From NCBI GenBank assembly GCA_002281855.1, contig NCHQ01000021.1, positions 44,671 through 108,670 on the forward strand: DNA of 64,000 nucleotides. The letters run 5' to 3'. The DNA comes from Rhodospirillales bacterium 24-66-33 (lineage in GTDB: Bacteria; Pseudomonadota; Alphaproteobacteria; Reyranellales; Reyranellaceae). The notes below the pieces were generated by a model, which was not told where the DNA came from, ran no database searches, and saw only the letters and a list, made by a program, of their open reading frames with translations. The position numbers and the translations under genes were made by a program. Below, piece after piece: positions 17,729 to 25,983 of the stretch; the stretch's first letter is position 1, and every line of letters starts with the position of its first letter.

Positions 17729-17767
17729 TCCCCACCCCCGATAGGGGGAGAGGTTAGGTGAGGGGGC
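17729..17767. repeat. Short REP-like palindrome, copy 1
   Basis: A CCCCC-GAT-A-GGGGG hairpin followed by an AGAGG-NN-GG-GGGGGC tail, lying between the convergent ferritin-like and methyltransferase genes. A close relative occurs at 21389-21424, also between convergent genes. Confidence 0.6.
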
Positions 17768-17769
17768 AA

Positions 17770-18474
17770 CTAAGGCTTCCTCGCCAGCACGAAGCAGGAG
17801 AGGCCGGCGAGCCGGTTCAGCCGGAACAGCGGGAGTTCGGCGGCGCAGATTGCGGTGAGGAGGGCGTTCGTGAGGGCGCCCTGTTTCTTCAGGCTGCTGC
17901 GCGGCTCCGTCGTGTTGCGGTCGGCGAGGCGCACCGCGGCGGCCAGCGGGAAGACCAGGCCGAAATAGTAGCTGCCGCGCACGATCTCGAGCCCGGCCTC
18001 CTGCAGGACGGTCTCGATCGCGGGCAGACGGTAGCGCCTCTTGTGCTCGAGGAACACGTCGTGGCCGCTCCACAGGAAGTCGAAGGCGGGCACCGTCACC
18101 AGGAAATGCGCGCCGTCCGGCACCTTGCCGGCGTAGTGGCGGACGAGCCCCCGATCGTCGTCGACATGCTCCAGCACGTCCATCATCAGCACGAGGTCGC
18201 AATCGGTCGGTCCGGTGTCGCTTCGGTAGCGCACCGGCTTGCCGGCGACGCTGTCCTCGCGGTCCGCCGGATAGCCGATGTCGACGCAGAGCGCGCTCTC
18301 GGCTGACGTTCGTTCGAGCAGATGGCGCGAGAAGAAGCCCGAGCCGGCGCCGACGTCGAGCAGGCGTTTCGGCGCCAGCGAGGCCACGGCGCGGCGCAGC
18401 GCGGCAGCCTTGGAGCGGTAGTACCAATGGCTGCCGATGCCGGCGCCCAGTATGTCTTCTTCCTTGAGATCCAT
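17770..18474 (-). CDS. Class I SAM-dependent methyltransferase
   Basis: A 234-aa Rossmann-fold methyltransferase. Motif I is LLDVGAGSGFFSRHLL (about residues 38-53) and motif II/post-I includes LVLMMDVLEHVDDD (about 92-105), which is typical of UbiE/UbiG-like small-molecule or glycan methyltransferases. A C-terminal hydrophobic segment (YYFGLVFPLAAAVRLA) may sit at the membrane. It starts six bases after the GT2 gene, suggesting modification of the same lipid-linked sugar; that link is inference. Confidence 0.87.
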   Translation of the reverse strand: MDLKEEDILGAGIGSHWYYRSKAAALRRAVASLAPKRLLDVGAGSGFFSRHLLERTSAESALCVDIGYPADREDSVAGKPVRYRSDTGPTDCDLVLMMDVLEHVDDDRGLVRHYAGKVPDGAHFLVTVPAFDFLWSGHDVFLEHKRRYRLPAIETVLQEAGLEIVRGSYYFGLVFPLAAAVRLADRNTTEPRSSLKKQGALTNALLTAICAAELPLFRLNRLAGLSCFVLARKP

Positions 18475-18480
18475 CGACGG

Positions 18481-19527
18481 TCAGGGATTCGGCGGCTCGG
18501 TCGTGCCGTCCTCGTAGACGCCCTCGACGATGTAGATCGGCCGGCCCTTCACCTCGACGAACAGGCGGCCGAGATACTCGCCGATGATCCCGAGCGACAG
18601 GAGCTGGATGGCGCCCATCAGCAGGACTGCGATCAGCAGCGAGGCGTAGCCCGGCGTGTCGACGCCGAAGATCAACACGCGGGTGATGATGAACAGCGCG
18701 TAGAGCACCGCCACCATGGCGATCACCAGACCGACATAGAACCAGGCGCGCAGCGGCGCGGTCGAGAAGCTCACCACGCCGTCGATGGCAAAGTTCCACA
18801 GCCGCCAGAAATTGAACTTGCTGGTCCCGGCCGCGCGCTCGGGTCGCTCGTAGGGGACGCCGACCGCGTTGAAGCCTACCCAGGCGAACAGGCCCTTCAT
18901 GAAGCGGTTGCGCTCGGGCAGCTGGCGCAACACCTCGACGGCGCGGCGGTCGACCAGCCGGAAATCGCCGACATTGGGCGGAATGCGCACCGGCGACATC
19001 GAATTGAACACCCGGTAGAACCAGCCGGCCGAGACGCGCTTGGCCGGCGTGTCAGTGTGGCGGGCCGACCGGACGCCGTAGACGATGTCGTAGCCCTCGC
19101 GCCAGCGCGCCACGAAGGTGGCGATCAGCTCCGGCGGATCCTGCAGGTCGATGTCCATCGGGATCAGCACGTCGCCGCGGGCATGGTCGATGCCGGCGGT
19201 GAGGGCGGCCTCCTTGCCGAAGTTGCGCGACAGGTTGACGATGCGGATGCGCCGGTCGGTGCGGCCGCGGTGGAACAGCCGGGCGAAGGTGTTGTCGCGC
19301 GAGCCGTCGTTGACGAACACGATCTCGAACCGGACGCCGTCCCTTTCCAGCAGCGGCACCGTGGTGGCGAGGAAGACGGCGATCGACTCTTCCTCGTTGA
19401 ACACCGGCACGACCAGCGACAGAAGTGGATCGATCGGGCGCCGCGCCCGCTGGACCGCAAGCTGGTGCGCGAGCGCCGTGTCCTTGTCGAGGCTGCCGTC
19501 GGAGGCGAAGGGGAGGGAATCGGGCAC
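18481..19527 (-). CDS. Family 2 glycosyltransferase with C-terminal membrane anchor (DPM1/GtrB/ArnC-like)
   Basis: A 348-aa enzyme predicted to move a sugar from a nucleotide donor to polyprenyl phosphate. The GT-A catalytic domain starts at LSLVVPVFNEEESI (about residue 37); the metal/donor motif is IPMDIDLQDPPEL (about 135-147). Two transmembrane helices lie at about 245-270 and 285-310, as in GtrB and ArnC. The best start is a GTG at 19527 with a weak Shine-Dalgarno. It sits between the carbonic-anhydrase-like gene (22-bp gap) and the methyltransferase (6-bp gap), so it is probably co-transcribed with both. Confidence 0.88.
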   Translation of the reverse strand: MPDSLPFASDGSLDKDTALAHQLAVQRARRPIDPLLSLVVPVFNEEESIAVFLATTVPLLERDGVRFEIVFVNDGSRDNTFARLFHRGRTDRRIRIVNLSRNFGKEAALTAGIDHARGDVLIPMDIDLQDPPELIATFVARWREGYDIVYGVRSARHTDTPAKRVSAGWFYRVFNSMSPVRIPPNVGDFRLVDRRAVEVLRQLPERNRFMKGLFAWVGFNAVGVPYERPERAAGTSKFNFWRLWNFAIDGVVSFSTAPLRAWFYVGLVIAMVAVLYALFIITRVLIFGVDTPGYASLLIAVLLMGAIQLLSLGIIGEYLGRLFVEVKGRPIYIVEGVYEDGTTEPPNP

Positions 19528-19549
19528 GACGGACGGGTCCGCGAGAGGA

Positions 19550-20083
19550 TCAGGCCACGGTTTCGACGGTGCCGTTGAGGTCCATGATCCCCAGTTCGAC
19601 GATGAGCTGCGGCTGGCGCTTGCTGGCCTGGTCGCGAAAGGCGCGCAACCCCTGGCTCAGCATCTCGGTCTCGAAGGCGCGGTCGGTCTTGATGCGGTTG
19701 CCGTAGGCGAGGGCGGCAGCGCCGCAATCGCGATGGGCCATGCCGATCAGGCGCTTCACGTTGTGAAGCTGGACCGAGATGTCGAGATTGGCCTCCCAGG
19801 CGGCGCGCCATTCCTGGAAGATCGGCGCCACAGCGGCGATGGGGCCGCCAGCGATGTTGAACTGGCTGTACTGGTTCTCCCAGCCGCGTGAGGACATGTA
19901 CTTCCAGGTATAGGTCGTGAAGCGCGGGTCGATGCACTTCATCAGCATCGCCTCGTAGGCATCGCCGGCGGCCAGCGCAGGGCCAGCAGCCGCGACGGCG
20001 GCGGCACCGAGCCCGAAGCCGAGCAGGTTTCGGCGCGAGAGGGCGGCGAGGCAGCCGCAGCCGGTATGATGCGTGTGGGTCAT
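19550..20083 (-). CDS. Tat-exported beta-carbonic-anhydrase-like protein
   Basis: A 177-aa protein. The N terminus holds a His/Cys cluster (HTHHTGCGCL) and a twin-arginine-like signal (SRRNLLGFGLGAAAVAAAG, about residues 16-34), which points to export to the periplasm. The mature part keeps the beta-carbonic anhydrase metal set: CIDPRF (CxDxR) and AHRDCGA (HxxC). It is shorter than typical beta-enzymes, so activity is plausible but unproven. The start ATG overlaps the stop of the upstream dehydratase gene (ATGA), indicating translational coupling. Confidence 0.75.
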   Translation of the reverse strand: MTHTHHTGCGCLAALSRRNLLGFGLGAAAVAAAGPALAAGDAYEAMLMKCIDPRFTTYTWKYMSSRGWENQYSQFNIAGGPIAAVAPIFQEWRAAWEANLDISVQLHNVKRLIGMAHRDCGAAALAYGNRIKTDRAFETEMLSQGLRAFRDQASKRQPQLIVELGIMDLNGTVETVA

Positions 20084-20931
20084 TGGAAGGTCGCCTTGCC
20101 CTGTTGTGCGAGACCGCCGGTGGGATCGGCAATCCATGTCGTGATCGAGCCGTCCTGTTCGCGGCGGCCGTGTACGCCGAGCGCGGCCCCGCCGAACACC
20201 GGCGACAGGGCGCGGAACTCGAAACTGCGGACGACCTTACCCGGGTTGCAGCGGCGCGCCAGTTCGATCTGCAGAATGCCCATCAGCGGCCCGTGCACGA
20301 TCAGCCCGGGATAGCCTTCGACGCCGGTCACATAGGGCTGGTCGTAGTGGATGCGATGGCCGTTGAAGGTGAGGGCGGAGAATCGGAACAGCAGCACCGG
20401 GTCGGCCAGGACGGTGCGCGTCCAGGTCGCGTCGGCCGGCGCCGGCCGCGGCGGCTTCGCGGCCTCCCCGGGCTTGGCGGCCTCGCGATAGACGATGTCG
20501 TGCTCCTCGACGAAGGAGGTTCCGCGCGGACCTGAAATCGTGTGCCGGACCGTCACGAACACCATCGAGCCCGTGGAACCCGACTTCGGCTCGACCGACT
20601 TGATCTCGGACAGGCGATGGATGGTGTCGCCGACGCGGATCGGCTCGCCGTGGAAGGAGAAGCGGCTGCCGGCCCACATGCGGCGCGGCAACGCCACCGG
20701 CGGCAGGAAGTCGCCGCGCTCGGCATGGCCGTCCGGGCCGATCTTCGACTGCGGCGCGACCTCCAGGAAGTAGAGCCAGTGCCAGAGGGGCGGCAGGGGA
20801 TCGCCGTTCTTCGGGTCGGGATCGCCCTTCTCGTCGAAGGTGGCGGACAGGGCTCGCACCGGGAAAGGAGCGGCCAGGTCCTCCATGGACTGCGTCCGGC
20901 CGATCCAGTCCTTGAGTTTCTCCAGCGACAT
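20080..20931 (-). CDS. HTD2/MaoC-type acyl-thioester hydratase (mesaconyl-C4-CoA hydratase-like)
   Basis: A 283-aa double hot-dog protein of the fungal HTD2-like / mesaconyl-CoA hydratase family, acting on acyl-CoA or acyl-ACP double bonds. The N-terminal half carries LPRRMWAGSRFSFH; the C-terminal half carries the MaoC-like catalytic stretch FNGHRIHYDQPY (about residue 198), with the Asp-His type residues, followed by GLIVHGPLMGILQ. I chose the ATG at 20931, with AGAGAGGAAA upstream, over longer in-frame extensions. It is the first gene of a four-gene minus-strand operon and overlaps the carbonic-anhydrase-like gene by four bases. Confidence 0.82.
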   Translation of the reverse strand: MSLEKLKDWIGRTQSMEDLAAPFPVRALSATFDEKGDPDPKNGDPLPPLWHWLYFLEVAPQSKIGPDGHAERGDFLPPVALPRRMWAGSRFSFHGEPIRVGDTIHRLSEIKSVEPKSGSTGSMVFVTVRHTISGPRGTSFVEEHDIVYREAAKPGEAAKPPRPAPADATWTRTVLADPVLLFRFSALTFNGHRIHYDQPYVTGVEGYPGLIVHGPLMGILQIELARRCNPGKVVRSFEFRALSPVFGGAALGVHGRREQDGSITTWIADPTGGLAQQGKATFQ

Positions 20932-21043
20932 CTCGTGTTTCCTCTCTGCAGGCGTGACACTGCCACTGCGAACGCAGGGTGGAAAGACGGTGTCGCGGTC
21001 GCTATATACCGCCCCGACGAGACAAGCCCAACCGGAGCGGCCG

Positions 21044-21370
21044 ATGACCACGTTCGACGATCGCGAGAAAGCCTTCGAAGCCAAGTACGAGCACGACGAG
21101 GAGCTGAAATTCAAGGTCAACTCGCGCCGCAACAAGCTGCTGGGCCTGTGGGCCGCCAGCCTGATGGGCAAGACGGGCGCCGATGCCGAGGCCTATGCCA
21201 AGGATGTGGTGATGGCCGACTTCGAGAAGCCGGGCGATTCCGATGTCGTGCACAAGCTGATGACCGACCTCGCCGCGGCCGGCAAGCCGGCGGACGAGCA
21301 CGCGATTCGCAAGGAGTCGCATCGTCTCGCCGACGAAGCCAGGCAGCAGATCATGACCGAAGTCCGCTAA
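21044..21370 (+). CDS. ATPase inhibitor subunit zeta (DUF1476)
   Basis: A 108-aa alphaproteobacterial protein that inhibits rotary F1-ATPase, a functional analogue of mitochondrial IF1. It is recognised by MTTFDDREKAFEAKYEHDEE at the N terminus, where the inhibitory helix lies, then FKVNSRRNKLLGLWAA and a four-helix C-terminal region. GGAG precedes the ATG. It is monocistronic, divergent from the HTD2 operon and convergent with purB across a REP-like palindrome. It is a strong marker that the host is an alphaproteobacterium. Confidence 0.93.
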   Translation: MTTFDDREKAFEAKYEHDEELKFKVNSRRNKLLGLWAASLMGKTGADAEAYAKDVVMADFEKPGDSDVVHKLMTDLAAAGKPADEHAIRKESHRLADEARQQIMTEVR

Positions 21371-21388
21371 GGGACTTTGGTACTCTTT

Positions 21389-21424
21389 CCTCTCCCCGAT
21401 CGGGGGAGAGGCCGGGCAGGGGGC
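21389..21424. repeat. Short REP-like palindrome, copy 2
   Basis: CCTCTCCCC (21389-21397) and GGGGAGAGG (21403-21411) form a hairpin, followed by the same type of GGGGGC tail as the copy at 17729-17767. It lies between the convergent zeta-subunit and purB genes and may also act as a bidirectional terminator. Confidence 0.6.
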
Positions 21425-21479
21425 GGCGGACCGATCGAGCCCCCTTCCTCTCGCCTCCGCGCTTCGAGCGCGGCCCGGG

Positions 21480-22805
21480 TTAGCCGAACACCCGCTTGAA
21501 GATCGTGTCGACGTGCTTGGTGTGATAGCCCATGTCGAACAGCGCGGTGAGTTCGTCGTCCGACATGAACTCGGCAATCTCCTTGTCGGCGCGGCAGAGC
21601 GCCAGCAGCGAGGCATTGCCGCGCCAGGCGTCCATCGCATTGCGCTGGACGGCGGCGTAGGAGGCCTCGCGGCTCATGCCCTTCTGCGTCAGCGCCAGCA
21701 GGATGCGCTGGGAGAAGACGAGGCCGCCCAGCGAATCGAGATTGGCCTTCATGCGGTCGCCATAGACCACGAGCTGCTCGACCACACCGGCCATGCGGTT
21801 CAGCGCGAAGTCGAGGGTGCCGGTCGCGTCGGGCGCGATGTAGCGCTCGGTCGAGGAGTGCGAGATGTCACGCTCGTGCCACAGCGTCACGTTTTCCAGC
21901 GCCGGCACGACCGCCGACCGCACGACGCGGGCGAGGCCCGTGATGTTTTCGGTCAGCACCGGGTTGCGCTTGTGCGGCATCGAGGACGAACCCTTCTGGC
22001 CTGCCGAGAAGAACTCTTCGGCCTCGCGCACCTCGGTGCGCTGCAGGTGGCGGATCTCGGTGGCGAGGTTCTCCAGCGACGAGGCGACGACACCCAGGGC
22101 CGCGAAGAAGGCGGCATGGCGGTCGCGCGGGATGACCTGCGTCGACACCGGCTCGACGGCGAGGCCGAGCTTGCGGGCGACATGCGCCTCGATGCCCGGA
22201 TCGACGTTGGCGAAGGTGCCGACGGGGCCGGAAATGGCGCAGGTCGCGATCTCGGCGCGCGCCGCCACCAGCCGCTCGCGGTTGCGCAGGAAGGCCGCAT
22301 AGTGGCCCGCAAGCTTGACGCCGAAGGTCGTGGGCTCGGCATGGATGCCATGGCTGCGGCCGATGGTCAGTGTGTCCTTGTGCTCGAAGGCGCGCTTCTT
22401 CAGCGCGGCGAGCAGCCGGTCGACGTCGGCGAGCAGCAGGTCCGCCGCCTGGGTGAGTTGCACGGCGAAGCTGGTGTCGAGCACGTCGGACGAGGTCATG
22501 CCCTGGTGCACGAAGCGCGACTCGGGGCCGATGAATTCGCCCAGCCAAGTCAGGAAGGCGATGACGTCGTGCTTGGTCACGCGCTCGATCGCGTCGATCT
22601 TCTCGACATTGCCGGCCGGATCGCTCTTGAGCGCGTCCATCGCCTTGGCGCCGCCGTCCCAGATGGCCTGGGCGGAGGACTTCGGAATGATGCCGGCGTC
22701 GGCCATGGCGTCGCAGGCATGCGCCTCGATCTCGAACCAGATGCGAAAGCGGTTCTCGGGGGCCCAGATGGCCGCCATCTGCGGCCGTGAATAGCGCGGG
22801 ATCAT
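21480..22805 (-). CDS. purB: Adenylosuccinate lyase
   Basis: A 441-aa fumarase/aspartase-superfamily enzyme that releases fumarate from SAICAR and from adenylosuccinate in purine synthesis. The superfamily signature GSSSMPHKRNP lies at about residue 265 and holds the mobile catalytic Ser loop; TSSDVLDTSF (about 104-113) and SHGIHAEPTTFG (about 155-166, active-site His) are also typical. The start MIPRYSRPQM matches the family N terminus. It is separate from the purCSQL operon. Confidence 0.96.
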   Translation of the reverse strand: MIPRYSRPQMAAIWAPENRFRIWFEIEAHACDAMADAGIIPKSSAQAIWDGGAKAMDALKSDPAGNVEKIDAIERVTKHDVIAFLTWLGEFIGPESRFVHQGMTSSDVLDTSFAVQLTQAADLLLADVDRLLAALKKRAFEHKDTLTIGRSHGIHAEPTTFGVKLAGHYAAFLRNRERLVAARAEIATCAISGPVGTFANVDPGIEAHVARKLGLAVEPVSTQVIPRDRHAAFFAALGVVASSLENLATEIRHLQRTEVREAEEFFSAGQKGSSSMPHKRNPVLTENITGLARVVRSAVVPALENVTLWHERDISHSSTERYIAPDATGTLDFALNRMAGVVEQLVVYGDRMKANLDSLGGLVFSQRILLALTQKGMSREASYAAVQRNAMDAWRGNASLLALCRADKEIAEFMSDDELTALFDMGYHTKHVDTIFKRVFG

Positions 22806-22858
22806 GGCCGGGCTTTTAGCGCCGAAGGGCCTCCGGCGCCATGTTAGAAGTGCGCCTC

Positions 22859-23656
22859 ATGGAACCGCTTCAGAACTGTCCCCGCGAGACCCTGGCCGCC
22901 GTGCGCGGCGTGCTCACCGACATCGACGATACAGTCTCCAGCGACGGAACGCTGACCGCCGAGGCCTATGGCGCGCTTCAGGCGCTGAAGAAAGCGGGCC
23001 TGCTGGTCGTGCCGGTCACCGGGCGGCCGGCCGGCTGGTGCGACCATATCGCCCGGTTCTGGCCGGTCGATGCCGTGGTCGGTGAGAACGGCGCCTTCTG
23101 GATGTGGCATGACCGCCGCCAGAAGCGCCTGCGCACCCGATTCATTCAGTCGGAGGAGGAGCGCGCCGAAGGCCGGCGCCGGCTGGAACGGGTGCGGGCC
23201 GAGATACTGCAGGAAGTCCCCGGCGCCGGGATCGCCTCCGACCAGCCCTATCGGCTGGCCGACCTGGCGATCGATTTCTGCGAGGACGTGCCGCCGCTCC
23301 CGTCCGCCGGAGTCCGGCGCATCGTGGACATCTTCGAGCGCCACGGCGCCCATGCCAAGGTGAGCTCGATTCACGTCAACGGCTGGTTCGGCGACTACGA
23401 CAAGCTCACGACCAGCCTGACCATGATGCAGGAACTGTTCGGCGTGGACCTGGCGGCCGACAAGGCGGCTTACGTGTTCTCGGGCGACTCGCCCAACGAC
23501 TCGCCGATGTTCGGCTATTTCCCCAACGCGGTGGGCGTGGCCAACGTCGTGGAGTTTGCCGACCTGCTGGAGCACCGGCCGCGCTGGATCACGTCGGGCC
23601 GCTCGGGGGCGGGCTTCGTCGAGCTGGCAAAGGCGCTGCTGGCGGCGCGCGCCTGA
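22859..23656 (+). CDS. HAD-IIB family phosphatase (sugar-phosphatase-like)
   Basis: A 265-aa haloacid-dehalogenase phosphohydrolase with a C2-type cap, in the group that includes sucrose-, trehalose- and mannosyl-phosphoglycerate phosphatases. All core motifs are intact: DIDDT at about residue 22 (nucleophile and acid/base Asp), VTGRPAGW for motif II, and FSGDSPNDSPMF at about 207-218 for the metal-binding Asp pair. The start is uncertain between ATG 22859 and an in-frame ATG at 22841. It is divergent from purB and convergent with the next gene. Substrate unknown. Confidence 0.82.
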   Translation: MEPLQNCPRETLAAVRGVLTDIDDTVSSDGTLTAEAYGALQALKKAGLLVVPVTGRPAGWCDHIARFWPVDAVVGENGAFWMWHDRRQKRLRTRFIQSEEERAEGRRRLERVRAEILQEVPGAGIASDQPYRLADLAIDFCEDVPPLPSAGVRRIVDIFERHGAHAKVSSIHVNGWFGDYDKLTTSLTMMQELFGVDLAADKAAYVFSGDSPNDSPMFGYFPNAVGVANVVEFADLLEHRPRWITSGRSGAGFVELAKALLAARA

Positions 23657-23658
23657 TT

Positions 23659-24309
23659 TCAGCGCGGCGCCGCGGGCGCCGGCGGGGGCGGCGGGCCGAT
23701 CAGCAGAGAGCCGTAGTGAGTGACGCTGTCGCCCTGGCTCCAGACGCCCACCGGCCCGGCCTGGACCAGCGTGCGGTCGTTGACGCCGAACAGCGGCTTG
23801 CCGTCGAGCGCCACCTCGATGCGATCGTTGACGGCGATGACGCGCAGGGAGTGCCATTGGCCGAGCGTCACCGGCGCCTCCTTCATGCCGAGCTGGCTGC
23901 GCTTGCCCTTGTCCATGCGGTAGAGGCGGACCGAGTTGTCGCGGGCATTGGCGCGCACGACGTAATAGTCGTTGGCGCTCTGGGCGCGGAACATGAAGCC
24001 CGCCACCTGGTCGCGCGACCCCGAGATCGGCTTGAACCGCAGGGTCGCGTCGAAGTCGCGGCCGGATGCCTGTTCGGAGATGCAGAGGGGAAAGCGCTGG
24101 TCGGTCGGATCGGGCTCGCTCTCGACCAGGGCCCAGCCATCGGGCCCGTCGGGATCGGCGACGGCGCGCCAGTCGGGAGGCCGGCCGATGCCGGTCTTGC
24201 CCTGGGTGCAGCCGACGCGCCCGTCCGGCGTCGTGAGCGGCACGACGAGCTGTGCCGAGGCGGGCAGGGCGGTGAACAGGAGTGGGATGAGCAGAAGGAG
24301 GAAACGCAT
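23659..24309 (-). CDS. Exported LamG/DUF1080-like protein
   Basis: A 216-aa protein with a signal peptide (MRFLLLLIPLLFTALPASA, cut before QLVV). The mature part looks like a single concanavalin-type beta-sandwich: DFDATLRFKPISG, VAGFMFRAQSANDYYVVRAN and LGQWHSLRVIAVNDRIEVAL are the strands typical of the 3-keto-disaccharide hydrolase (DUF1080)/LamG group, which bind glycans. The C terminus is Pro-rich. No catalytic residues can be assigned. It ends two bases from the convergent HAD gene. Confidence 0.65.
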   Translation of the reverse strand: MRFLLLLIPLLFTALPASAQLVVPLTTPDGRVGCTQGKTGIGRPPDWRAVADPDGPDGWALVESEPDPTDQRFPLCISEQASGRDFDATLRFKPISGSRDQVAGFMFRAQSANDYYVVRANARDNSVRLYRMDKGKRSQLGMKEAPVTLGQWHSLRVIAVNDRIEVALDGKPLFGVNDRTLVQAGPVGVWSQGDSVTHYGSLLIGPPPPPAPAAPR

Positions 24310-24411
24310 CGGCGGAGAGTAGCAAAAAACGCGGCGTGCTTGACCAAAGATGCGGGACGGACGAGTTTACCCACGGCCGTATTTCGGACGAATTCTTCAA
24401 GGGGAAAATTC

Positions 24412-25284
24412 ATGCGTCTTTGCACCATCCTGAGCGGCGGCAAACCCGCCGTCGGCGTCAAACTGGGCGACGGCAAGATTGTCGATCTTTCCAAGCAGAT
24501 GCCGCGCGGGCCGAAGTCGGTCGTGGAAATCCTGTCGGGCGGCAAGAAGCTCCAGCAGGCGGTGCTCAAGGCCTGCGCCAAGCCCAAGGCCGGTGCCACC
24601 GTCTCGGAGAAGTCGGCCAAGTACCTGACGCCGATCCCGGCGCCCGGCAAGATCCTCTGCATCGGTCTCAACTACCGCAAGCATGCCGAGGAGACCGGCA
24701 GCCCGATCCCGACCTATCCGGTGGTGTTCACGCGCTTCAACAACACGCTGGTGCCGCACAAGGGCAAGATGCTGTCGACGACGCATTCGAAGGAATTCGA
24801 CTGGGAAGCCGAGCTCACCATCGTGATCGGCAAGAAGTGCCGCAACGTGCCGAAGGAAAAGGCGCTCTCGGTGATCGCGGGCTACGCCTGCTTCAACGAC
24901 GGCTCGATCCGCGACTGGCAGCGCAAGTCCGGCGGGCAGTTCACCCTGGGCAAGAACTTCGACGCCACCGGCGGCTTCGGCCCCGACATCGTGACGCCGG
25001 ACGAGCTGCCCAAGGGCGCCGCGCCGCTGCGCATCATGACCCGCGTCAACGGCGTCACCATGCAGGACAGCAGCACCGACGATCTGATCTTCGACGTGCC
25101 GACCCTGGTGCACGAGCTCAGCAAGTGCATGACCCTCGAGCCGGGCGACATCATCATCACCGGCACGCCCTCGGGTGTGGCGATGGCCCGCAAGCCGCAG
25201 CCCTGGCTGAAGCCGGGCGATGTCTGCGAGGTCGAGATCGAGGGCATCGGCATCCTCAGCAACACGATCGCACAGGGCGCGTAA
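24412..25284 (+). CDS. Fumarylacetoacetate hydrolase (FAH) family protein
   Basis: A 290-aa FAH-superfamily enzyme; members hydrolyse, decarboxylate or isomerise 2-oxo acids from aromatic catabolism. The fold marker LCIGLNYRKHAEETG lies at about residues 82-96, and the metal ligands are expected in WEAELTIVIG (about 128-137) and the following Asp region; TGTPSGVAMA near the C terminus is also typical. AAGGGG precedes the ATG at 24412. A ~130-residue in-frame upstream extension was discarded as non-coding. It is a single gene, convergent with TetR. Substrate unknown. Confidence 0.87.
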   Translation: MRLCTILSGGKPAVGVKLGDGKIVDLSKQMPRGPKSVVEILSGGKKLQQAVLKACAKPKAGATVSEKSAKYLTPIPAPGKILCIGLNYRKHAEETGSPIPTYPVVFTRFNNTLVPHKGKMLSTTHSKEFDWEAELTIVIGKKCRNVPKEKALSVIAGYACFNDGSIRDWQRKSGGQFTLGKNFDATGGFGPDIVTPDELPKGAAPLRIMTRVNGVTMQDSSTDDLIFDVPTLVHELSKCMTLEPGDIIITGTPSGVAMARKPQPWLKPGDVCEVEIEGIGILSNTIAQGA

Positions 25285-25337
25285 CGGGCGCTCTCAACGA
25301 ACGGCGGCGCCGCAAGGGGCCGCCGTTTTCATTTGCG

Positions 25338-25970
25338 TCAGCGCCGCGGGAGCTTGTCGAGGCCGCCCAGCATCAGATGCGTCGCGAATTCGGCGGCGGC
25401 GGCGGGGTCAACCGGGTCGCGAGCGACCATGACCATCGAGATCTCGAAAGCGATGCCGGCCATCGATGCGCTGAGATAGGAGACGTCGACGTTGGGCAGG
25501 ATGCCGCTCGCGATGGCGGCGCGAATGTCGTCGTTGAGCGCGATGGCCAGGGCCCTCACGTCGGGCTTGTCGAGGAGCGTACGCACGGCGGTGAAGCTCG
25601 AGCGTGCCAGGGCCAGCAGCTCGGGGTCTTCGGCGAGGAAGTTGAAGTAGGCGGCATAGTGCTCGCGCACGAATTCCTCGGCGGAGGTGGCGCGGCCGCG
25701 GCCCTCGCGATGGCGCTGCAGCAGCACGCCGGTCAGTTCGGCGACCACCGCCTCGAAGATTTCGTCCTTGTCCTTGAAGTAGTTGTAGAAGGTGCCCGAG
25801 GCGAGGTCGGTGCGGCGCACGATGTCGCGCACGCTGGCCGCCCCATAACCCATTTCGGCGAACACGCCGCGCGCCGCCTTGAGCAGTGCCGTGCGGTTCT
25901 CCACCTTGTTCAGCTCGCGCCGACCCGCCCGCTCGCTGCGATGGCCGAGGGGTCCCGTTCCGTCGTTCAT
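25338..25970 (-). CDS. TetR-family transcriptional regulator
   Basis: A 210-aa regulator. The N-terminal helix-turn-helix is clear (GYGAASVRDIVRRTDLASGT then FYNYFKDKDEIF, about residues 40-75). The C-terminal ligand-binding half ends with a segment typical of TetR proteins that control lipid or hydrolase genes. It lies 13 bp downstream of the alpha/beta hydrolase gene on the same strand, so the two are likely co-transcribed and the regulator may control that operon. Confidence 0.9.
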   Translation of the reverse strand: MNDGTGPLGHRSERAGRRELNKVENRTALLKAARGVFAEMGYGAASVRDIVRRTDLASGTFYNYFKDKDEIFEAVVAELTGVLLQRHREGRGRATSAEEFVREHYAAYFNFLAEDPELLALARSSFTAVRTLLDKPDVRALAIALNDDIRAAIASGILPNVDVSYLSASMAGIAFEISMVMVARDPVDPAAAAEFATHLMLGGLDKLPRR

Positions 25971-25983
25971 CTCCCGCGCTCCG

